From contig WNNJ02002126.1 of NCBI GenBank assembly GCA_012934845.2, forward strand, positions 212,624 to 276,623: a DNA stretch of 64,000 bases, in the 5' to 3' direction. Source of the stretch: Pomphorhynchus laevis (taxonomy: Eukaryota > Acanthocephala > Palaeacanthocephala > Echinorhynchida > Pomphorhynchidae). Of this stretch, positions 56,340-64,000 are shown in pieces; within the stretch, counting starts at the first letter, position 1, and each line of letters opens with the position of its first letter. A program made the position numbers and the translations under genes. The notes below the pieces were generated by a model that did not search any database, was not told the origin of the DNA, and saw nothing but the letters and a program-made list of their open reading frames with translations.

Positions 56340-56405
56340 TTAAATAGTTGATAATGATCCATTATTGATAAATAATTATTGGAGCTGATTCAAAGAAACA
56401 AGGAA
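56340..56405 (-). repeat. Repeat shared with the flanks of the tRNA-Ile-like sequences
   Basis: Reverse complement of the upstream flanks at 40210-40260 and 42265-42325 (agctc-aataat, tatcaataatggat, attatc-actattta). Confidence 0.8.
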
Positions 56406-56407
56406 AT

Positions 56408-56441
56408 TATTTTTGATTTTCGTTAACGAAAATCAAAAATA
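56408..56441. repeat. Perfect 34-bp palindrome
   Basis: tatttttgattttcgtt followed directly by its exact complement. A second pair of 14-bp arms (56372-56385 and 56450-56463) brackets it, so the fold-back extends over about 90 bp. Confidence 0.92.
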
Positions 56442-57110
56442 TTGATCACGCTCCAATAATTATATACGCTATATTTTTGATTTTCGCCCCTTGATTTCGT
56501 AATTTCTCCGTTTGCTCTTCATTATCGAAATATCGGCGATGTCTTCGTCACTGGTGGTTTCGTCGTCACCCATAATGCTGACGGACAGTCCTCGATCAAA
56601 CGTCGACCTTTGCAATCCCTCATAAACGCTATCCAATTCTCCGTTGTGAAAGTCTGTCTGGGCTGAGGACGCGGCAACGATCTACTACAGCATACACAAT
56701 GCATTGCCACTTTGAACAGTACCGTTTAGTTGCGGTAATATTAATATTGAAAAATTAATATTGTTAATATTAAAAAAATGAATAATTTGGATATTAACAG
56801 TGAGATAAACTACGCTAACTTAAGCAAGTACGGAATTATTAAGAGTGTCTTATGGCAAAGTGTGCAAAACTATTCAGATTTGTTTTGTATTTGGGTTCTC
56901 CAAATACAAAAGCGTTTTGATTTATTAGTATCCAACGTTTCAACGTGTAAAGTAGTAAAGGTTTCAACGGGTAATTTAATTAAGCGATTAAATTATCCAG
57001 AGATAACAATCAAAGTATTTTTAATGAAATACAAAAGTCAACGTACAAATACAACTTTAGATGCTATCTTGTGATCATTTTGAAATATCAAAACTTTAAT
57101 CAAAAAATAC

Positions 57111-57319
57111 CTGTAAAACCTAATGAATGCTCCTTGCTAAATTCAGGAATGGTTGTTATTTCTAACCACTGATCTGATTTGTTATCATAACTTTCGACAA
57201 CGTTCACTACATCAATAATACCAGATTTAGAAGCGACACCTCCGGCTGCTGTCAGTTTTTCAATGGCTGTAAACAGCATAGGCCTAGCCCTTTGTTTTCC
57301 AGAGGCAAGTTGCAACCAG
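57111..57319 (-). CDS. Possible internal exon of a kelch-repeat host gene
   Basis: 209 bp between an acceptor (gattttag at 57327-57320) and a donor (acag|gtattt at 57111/57110). It encodes WLQLASGKQRARPMLFTAIE, then KLTAAGGVASKSGIIDVVN and VVESYDNKSDQWLEITTIPE. The double-glycine followed by VESYD...W is the kelch blade signature. Reading phase agrees with the exon at 55833-56017. Upstream exons are expected beyond the CR1 insertion, whose 3' tail ends only about 45 bp before this acceptor. It could also be a pseudogene remnant; nothing in the exon breaks the frame. Confidence 0.48.
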
Positions 57320-57365
57320 CTAAAATCATTTACTTCCGGTAAAAATATGCCTTAGCTTTACAAAA

Positions 57366-58795
57366 TGTATATTAATATATTAATTAATATATTATTATTA
57401 TTATCAATAGACAACAAAGTGAGCAGCAAGGCTCATTACAAGTTGCGTCACAATCAGAAAAAGTAAATGTAGAAAATGAAAATGTAGAGTGTACTTTCTA
57501 TTGTTCATATGTTCTCTGACTCGATCTTCGTCTTCAAGAAGGGATCTTCCTCCAGATTTCGTTTAAAAGAAGCCAGATTCGAGGATGCTACTGTTGTGTC
57601 AGCAAGGTGGTTCCAAGTATTAACGATTCGTTGGAAGTATAGGGATGTTCGTTTGTAGCGTAATCGTTGTGTTTTTAGCATGAACTGATGACCACGAAGT
57701 GAGGTTATATCGCGCGTATGCATTAGCGATCTGAGTGGATGGCGATTGTCGTGTAAAATCTGCCAGGCTAGGCACAGGTCCGCCTTGTCGCGCAGATACT
57801 GAAGCGATCTCATTCCCAAACTCGAGAGCCGATCTTGATATTCCATATGTCTAACCGCTTTTACCATTTTAGTTGCTGATCGGAATACAGACTCTAGATT
57901 ATAACGTTCTCGTAAGGTGATTGGGTAACAAGCTGGCGAAGCATATAGGAGGATGCTCAAAATAAGTGCTTGTGAGATTGTTTTAAAGCATGAGATGTCA
58001 ATATGAACAAGAGCTCGGCGAATCAGGCCGATGACTCTTCTCACTTTGGAACATGTAGTGTCAGTATGTAAACGTGTCGATAAGTTAGAACATACATAAA
58101 CACCTAAATCCCTGTATGAGTTCGTCCTAAGAATAACACTGTTGTTTATATGATAAATATGAGCTGACTCGGCCGGACGTCTTGATATACAAATGTAGGC
58201 ACACTTTTTCAAATTGAATTTTAACCCGTTCAAAATCGACCAGTCATTTATGGTGTTAATATCATACTGCAAGATGTCAACATCTGAGTCCAAATATATG
58301 GGGCGCCAAATTTTTAAATCATCAGCATAAAGAACACACTCAGATCCAAGTTTAGGAATGAGGTCGTTAATGTATATGCTGAAAAGAACTGGACCGAGTA
58401 TAGTTCCTTGAGGTACTCCAAGATTTGTAGGGAAGCGATCAGATAATTCGTCGTTTACCCTTACGAAGCAATGACGGTCAGACAGAAATTCAATAATCCA
58501 GCGAACTAAACACTCATCAAGGTTGATATTACGCAGTTTTTGAATTAAATTAGCATGAAGGACTGTATCAAATGCCTTAGAGAAGTCGAAGAAGATGGCG
58601 TCAACCGGAATACCAGAATCATAATATCTGGTCCAGCTATCGTGTGATAACAACAAATTCGTTAGCGTTGAATGATTTTTTCGAAAACCATGTTGTTCAG
58701 GGGCTAGAATATGGTTCGTTTCTAGGTGAGTGGTGACTTTTCGCAGAAGTAAGCGTTCCAGTACGCGACAGCAGACACATGTGAGGCTAATCGGT
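57366..58795 (-). mobile_element. CR1-type LINE (young copy), reverse transcriptase and 3' end
   Basis: A minus-strand open frame, 57505-58795, runs from LTCVCCRVLERLLLRKVTTH through EQHGFRKNHSTLTNLLLS, VDAIFFDFSKAFDTVLHAN, GVPQGTILGPVLFSIYIND and CVLYADDLKIW (catalytic YADD) to LRGHQFMLKTQRLRYKR and IVNTWNHLADTTV. No breaks in the frame. The 3' UTR has hairpin GAGCAGCAAGGCTC (57421-57434) and a TAA-rich tail to about 57366. The LINE is cut at 58790-58795 by the Ty3/gypsy element and resumes at 62726. Confidence 0.92.
58790..58795. repeat. Target-site duplication of Ty3/gypsy element 2, left
   Basis: atcggt, repeated exactly at 62726-62731. LINE sequence is contiguous across the pair. Confidence 0.9.
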
Positions 58796-58901
58796 GTTGT
58801 AAATCGAGATATACCAAAGAGGTTTATTCGAACATCTACAAACAATTCGAGTAAATAATTAAATGTGTCAGAACGATAGAAAACAGTTAAGAATCACCAC
58901 A
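58796..58901 (-). repeat. LTR of Ty3/gypsy element 2 (3' LTR)
   Basis: Identical to 62620-62725. In element orientation it begins TGTGGTGATT and ends TTTACAAC, with an AATAAA signal. A 12-base segment (58824-58835) is complementary to 62606-62617, just inside the other LTR. Confidence 0.95.
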
Positions 58902-61900
58902 ATCCTCCCACTTAATAAAATCGTCGAACCGTTTCGGTTTCCTTAACTTTCTTCGAGGTCTGTCTGAATCTGACCGAAGGGTATCGACATCTGGTGCCTC
59001 TGTTGTACGAGGATGTTCGTTCGTTATCGACACCACGTCATCGGTAGGAACCGTAAACGATATGCTATCGTCAACCGTGAATGATCTACTGCCAGTAGTC
59101 TGAACATCATCGGCGTCGATTAATCCTGGTTGTGTGTGATTTACCGGAAGTGTTTCCTCGGTACCTTCACTTTGGGTGTCCTTAGCCTGAAACGTGATAT
59201 CAAACGTTGCTGGTCGTGATATCGGGGCGAGGTCGCGAGGCGAGACCATCGTAGTGCGTCCATTTGGATATTTAATCAATGCGGAATGGCGATTTGCTTC
59301 GACGAGTTGGACTTCCAACACTTTAGGATCGAACTTGCTTTTCTGTAGAAAGTTACGCACCAAGATTGGACCGGGCTCGCATAACCAACTGGGAAGGGAT
59401 TTACCGTAACAGCTATTTCGACCGTATGAAAATAAGCGTTCGTGTGGAGACTGGCCAGTCGCTGTACTTAAAAGTGTGCGAATAGCGTTCAACGCCGTTG
59501 AAAGATACTGCTCCCACTTGTCGCTCAATTCACCTTCATCGACTAAAGCCAATTCAATAGCCTTCCATATGATGCCATTCATCCGTTCACACTGTCCGTT
59601 TCCTCTCGGGTTATACGTTGCAGTATGAGTAACATGTACACCTGCATCACGAAGAAACTCTCGTGTCTCTGTTGAGATAAATGCTGCGCCTCTGTCGGAG
59701 TGTATAGCCACCGGAGTTCCAAAGATACAGAAAAGTTGACGTAGGCAGTATATTACCGTCTTTGACGACATATCCGAACACGGAAAAGCCCATGGGAAAC
59801 GAGAGAATTCGTCAACTACAGTCAAGAGATATCGGTTTCCTGTAGAATTCGACATTGGTCCTTTAAAATCAATAGCAAGACGTTCGAACGGTCGACTAGC
59901 ACGCACAACTTCACCTTGGGTCCCTTTAAAATATCGCGGCTTGACGCGAGCACAAGTTTCGCACTTCTTCACGACGTCCCTCACTTCGTCGAGGCTGGCA
60001 GGTATATTTTTTGATCTGATATAAGCCCAGAGTCTCGTAATGCCCGGATGGCAAAGTCGTCTGTGTAACTCCTTTAGATTTTGTCCAGTGAACGAAACAG
60101 CAGTACATTGAACTCGAGAGAGTGTGTCGGCCGGAACATTATTCTTGCCGGGACGATAACGAATTTCATACTCCAATTCGGAAAGCTCGAGTCTCCACCG
60201 GGCAATTTTATCGTTTTTTATCGAGCTCTTCGTGGAAGGCTTGAACATGAATGATAGCGACCTCTGATCGCAGACAATCGTCAATTTTCTTCCCACTAAG
60301 TAATGTCGCCAATGTCGAGTTGCTTCGATGATGGCCAATGCCTCTAATTCAACAGCCGGCTGCAACTTCTCTGCCTTTGTTAGAACTCTTGAGAAAAATG
60401 CCACAGGTCGCTCCTCCTGTGACAGCACCCCTGAAATAGCAACTCCTGAGGCATCGGTTTCCAGAATGAAAGGAAGATCCTCACAAATACCAGCCTTACA
60501 CGCCTGACTAAGTTCGAGTCGAACGATGTTAAAAGAACGTAATGCATCCTCGTCCATTGGGAAAGTGTCACAGCAAGCAAACGATCTAATTTTGTCTGAG
60601 AATCTTGAAATCCATCCGGAATAATAAGTTAACATACCAAGAATACGTTGTTTATCTTTCAGTGTACGAGGAGCATCCATTCGAAGTAGTGGCTGCAATC
60701 TACTTGGATCGGGCTTGACTGAGCCCTCTGTGATTGAATATCCCAAAATACTGATAACAGGACTAGCGACGACAGATTTGTCCTTGTTAATATCCAGATT
60801 GTACTTTTTCGCGATCCTCAAAAATCGTGCTAAATTAGTGTCGTGTGCTACCCTGTCTACACCGGTAACGATCACGTCATCCAAATACGCATAAACACCC
60901 AAAAGATTTTCTGCGTTTATAATAGAATCCATAATACGTTGAAAAGCCGCAACACCGTTCTTTAAACCGAAAGGCATGCACCGATACTGGTATAGGCCCC
61001 CAGCCGCCTCAAAAGCTGTGTATTTGCGATCGCTTTCTACCAATGGAATTTGATTATATGCATTTTTAAGATCGAATACACTGAACCACGTACACTTGGA
61101 TATCTTATCTATAAAGTCATCGATTCTCGGTAAAGGATAAGCGTCAGAGCGTGAGAATCGGTTGATCGTAGCCGCATAATCGACTACCATACGCCGTTTT
61201 CCATTCTTGTTAGTAACAATTAGCACCTGTGATCTCCAAGGAGAAGAACTTTTTTCAATGACACCGTCTTGAAATAGCCTCGCTACCTCATGCTGAATGA
61301 ATCGATATTGATCAGGCGTTCTCCTTCTGCTTTTTGTTTGAATCGGGATGCAGTCTGCGCTTAGTTCGCCTATCACTCGTGCCGGTTCGATGTTCATAAG
61401 ATTCACAACCGTCTGTAAAATCAGCTCGTTACCGCTGCCGCCGAAGTTAAGCCGGAAAGAGGACAATCGTTTCAAAAACGGAATACCCAGAATGACGTCT
61501 GTATACAAGTCATCTAATAGGATCAAACGTACACCGACGAAATCTTGCCCATTGCACTTAATCGTCACAAATGCCTGTCGGTTCAGTCTTTTCGTGCATT
61601 TCGTAGTAGCCATACTGACCGTTTCGTTGCAACGAATAATCGTCAGTCCACAGCGTCGTGCGGCATTGGACGAGATGAAGTTGCCGCTGCTACCAGTATC
61701 CATTAAGGCCTGTAAGGAATGCTCGTTAATCGTAACTTTGATAGTGGACGGAGCTAACTCTTGATAGAAAGGTGATGACACGCTCGCCAATGCAGCAGTA
61801 TTCACAGAAAATTTTACTGGTTGTGACTGCCCAGAACGACAAACACGTGCGAAATGTCCCGTTTTTCTGCATTTATTGCAAGTGGCATCTTTGGCCGGAC

Positions 61901-62619
61901 AACGTAATCTAGGATGTACCATTCCACCACAGAAGAAGCATCGTTTCTTCACTGTTGATAGTTGTATTTCGGTTAATTGGTTATGATCGTTGTCAAATAG
62001 AATGGAACTTGTTTCTGCGGGTTGGGGCAGCGCCGCCATCTGTATAAACTGCTCAGACGTAGATGTAGTGTAAGTGTTCGCTTGTATCTCAGCTTGCTCA
62101 AGTGAACGAGCCAATTTGAATGCTTCATCCAGAGATAACGTTGTATACTCTAGTAATCGTTGACGGCTCGATTGCGATCGGATACCGCGAATGAATGAAT
62201 CTCGCACATACATATCGTGGTGTTCCATCGCCGAAACTGCCTTGAAATCACATCGTTTTCCTAGTTCCAATAGGTGAAGATGGAACTGGTCAATCGTCTG
62301 ATGTTCTTGTTGTTGACATGTGGAAAGTATGTGTCTATTGAAAATTACGTTGGGCTCCTTAACGAACATAGTCTGCAGTCGACCCAGAGCTTCATCTAAG
62401 GTTGTACAATCGTCAATCGTTCGATATAGATCACAGGAAACGGTATTGTGAAGCATAGGTAGCTTGTGTTCCTCTTTCATGTCTGGGATTGTGTTCAAGA
62501 ATACTTTGAAGCGGCTTACCCAGTGATTCCAAACAGAAGACGCGTTGTTACTGTTCGGTTCTAGAGACAAACTTTCGGGTTTGAGGAACTTCTCCATGAT
62601 ATACAATGTTCGAATAATT
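58902..62619 (-). CDS. gag-pol polyprotein of Ty3/gypsy element 2
   Basis: A single frame of about 1,230 codons after the LTR. Approximate parts: Gag (62597-61960); two CCHC knuckles (61945-61840); aspartic protease with DTGSSG (about 61695); RT from VVDYAATINRFS (61180) to YLDDVIV (60880); RNase H with ETDASG (about 60460); an integrase HHCC finger (about 60070-59930) and DDE core with DFKGP and SDRGAAF (59860-59540); then a variable C-terminal tail to about 58905. It is a capsid and enzyme precursor with all expected parts. Described here as an element part only. Confidence 0.93.
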
Positions 62620-62725
62620 GTTGTAAATCGAGATATACCAAAGAGGTTTATTCGAACATCTACAAACAATTCGAGTAAATAATTAAATGTGTCAGAACGA
62701 TAGAAAACAGTTAAGAATCACCACA
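62620..62725 (-). repeat. LTR of Ty3/gypsy element 2 (5' LTR)
   Basis: 106 bp, identical to the 3' LTR. The target duplication atcggt follows at 62726-62731. As in element 1, the first coding start lies within about 25 bases of its inner edge. Confidence 0.95.
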
Positions 62726-64000
62726 ATCGGTCTGTAGTTACAGATGTCAGAACGAGACCCCTGTTTTAATATTGGGCAGATAATAGAGCGCTTCCAGTCT
62801 GAGGGAATCTTTCCTAGCACAAGTGTTGCACAGAAGATATTATATAGAGGTAGGTATATGATGTCAGCTAGGTTGCGAAGATATGCTGACGGCAATAGAT
62901 CCGGACCAGCACTTAATGTGCATTTCAGACGGGACAACTCGCTGTACACTAAGTCAGGTCTAATGAAGTTATCAAGGTCAGAAGTAGTATTAGCTACCAA
63001 ACAATACAAACTGTCAGTTATTTGCGGTGAAGCATTCAGTGACGAATTCAGCGATGTGAAGTGTGTGCCGAATACGTTCGCAATTTTCTTTGAGTCCAAT
63101 ACCAAATCACCTTGGCTATCGAGAATAGAGGAGAAAGTGTTAGCTATACGTTTTCTTGATGAAATGTATTTGAAGAGTGAGCCAGGATCACGACGACATC
63201 GTTGGGATAATTTCTTTTCAAAGATTACTCTCGTACGTCTCTTCAAGGATGTTACCCTGTTTCTATACTGTCGGTATTGCTCAAAACTAGAGTTACCTGC
63301 TTTATAATTACAATATGCCTTGCGTCGTCGAGCCAGTGCTTGTTTGAGTTCTCGATTAAACCAACGAGGAGATAAGCCGACGTCAGTTTGACGTACAATT
63401 GGAGCGTAGCGGGTAAGTATTGAATACAAGGTGTCTTTGAAAAACAGCCAGGCGGAATCAATACCCACAGTATAAGCATCAGGCCACGAAACGGTAGAAA
63501 GGAACTCCTTTATTTTGTTGTAGTCGGCTTTAAAAGGGTTGAATCTATTAACAAAAGAATTATATATAGGGATACTTATTCCAAGATCTATTAATAAGGT
63601 GACATGATCAGAACAACCAACTGGATCCAAGTGATTAACGCTAGTGACAATATGTCCTGGAGCAGACAAAACCAGATCAAGAAGAGAACGAGACGTAGAA
63701 GATATTCTGGTAAATCCATTGACATGTTGGGTAAGGTATAGATCATTGATTGTTTGAAGTAACACAATCGAACCAAAGTCAGAAGGCGAATTAAAACTGT
63801 ATGTATTCCAATCTATTGTAGGCATGTTAAAGTCACCAACAACCAATATTGGCTTATTAGGGTCCGATAGCTGGTATAAACGTTGCACGATGCTATCAGT
63901 ACATGAAGTAGGGCTGCGGTAAACGACTACAAGTATCAAGGAGAATGGCCGGTATAATCTGACCGCTAAAAGTTCGTTTGAAGTTAGGGGGTCGTTAAAA
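62726..64000 (-). mobile_element. CR1-type LINE (young copy), endonuclease to RT fingers (continues past window)
   Basis: The minus-strand open frame from 64000 to 62732 reads ILVVVYRSPTSCTDS, then ILVVGDFNMPTIDWNTY, LTQHVNGFTR, LLDLVLSAPG, GCSDHVTLLI (endonuclease), the linker GLSPRWFNRELKQALARRRK, LSAGPDLLPSAYLRN, IPSDWKRSIICPILKQGS and NYRPI. It is the upstream half of the LINE at 57366-58795, split by the LTR element. The ORF1 and endonuclease start lie beyond position 64000. No breaks are seen on this side. Confidence 0.92.

Larger units (their letters stand above)
56018..57110 (-). other. Putative intron of the kelch-like gene
   Basis: Begins GTATTTTTTG and ends CTATTAG on the minus strand. 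It holds a SINE-like repeat scrap (56340-56405) and a 34-bp palindrome (56408-56441). The open frames inside (56522-56710 minus, 56778-57074 plus) show no family features. Confidence 0.4.
58796..62725 (-). mobile_element. Ty3/gypsy LTR retroelement 2, whole-looking
   Basis: 3,930 bp, bounded by LTRs of 106 bp (58796-58901 and 62620-62725) that are identical base for base, and by a 6-bp target duplication. One long gag-pol frame lies between. Identical LTRs, an exact target duplication and an unbroken frame mean it inserted very recently, on my reading with no breaks. Order is Gag, zinc knuckles, protease, RT, RNase H, integrase. The LTR length and single frame resemble the Mag group (inference). 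No envelope-like frame. It is nested in a young CR1 LINE, in the same orientation. Element 1 (218-4151) is an older relative. Confidence 0.95.

Noticed and set aside
56778-57074. 98-codon plus-strand frame inside the putative kelch intron
   Set aside because: Could be coding, but no motif, splice context or homology that I recognise.
1-64000. CRISPR arrays, riboswitches, bacterial promoters or rRNA
   Set aside because: None seen; the repeats present are satellites, minisatellites and retroelement ends.

Overview
The window is AT-rich, repeat-dense DNA from an invertebrate animal. The CR1-type LINEs have a PHD-like zinc-finger ORF1 and an APE endonuclease/reverse transcriptase ORF2, as is common in flatworms and other lophotrochozoans. 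They occur with L2-like, RTE-type, R2/NeSL-like and Penelope-like elements and two short-LTR Ty3/gypsy elements. One tRNA-like sequence carries an intron resembling animal tRNA-Ile(UAU) introns. I cannot name the species. There are no operons, CRISPR arrays or bacterial signals.

Layout: 1-4921, a broken Ty3/gypsy element (218-4151) inside a CR1-like ORF1. 4986-7466, LINE 3' fragments. 7467-9279, an inverted array of a 361-bp satellite sitting inside a CR1 3' UTR. 9280-12936, L2-like and CR1-like pieces, including a CR1/L2 chimera. 12946-18918, a 1,892-bp direct duplication (offset 4,081 bp) flanking an R2/NeSL-like LINE. 19081-21760, local repeats and a CR1 end. 22037-29450, CR1 ORF1, a long L2-like copy, an RTE fragment and an L2-like 3' half. 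29455-38060, CR1, L2-like and R2/NeSL-like copies with a Penelope-like element (31934-34090, 12-bp target duplication) nested in an L2-like copy. 38710-44910, a CR1 pseudogene, two tRNA-Ile-like repeats and two RTE (Rex3-type) pieces. 44911-50763, AT-rich DNA, Penelope-like GIY-YIG ends, a 539-bp tandem duplication and an R2/NeSL-like C-terminus. 51100-55677, a nearly full-length CR1 with minisatellites in its 5' region. 55833-57319, two phase-compatible exons of a possible host kelch-repeat gene. 57366-64000, a young CR1 whose frame is interrupted by a whole-looking Ty3/gypsy element with identical 106-bp LTRs.

Most of the window records retroelements landing in one another, followed by rearrangement. 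Two patterns stand out. First, several element-element junctions carry short perfect fold-back inverted repeats, as if one strand had snapped back and copied itself during repair (or during DNA amplification for sequencing). Second, in both LTR elements the segment just inside the 5' LTR is complementary to a segment within the LTR. The paired sequences differ between the elements, so the pairing covaries, which suggests self-primed reverse transcription. The only host-gene candidate is the kelch-like gene at 55.8-57.3 kb.
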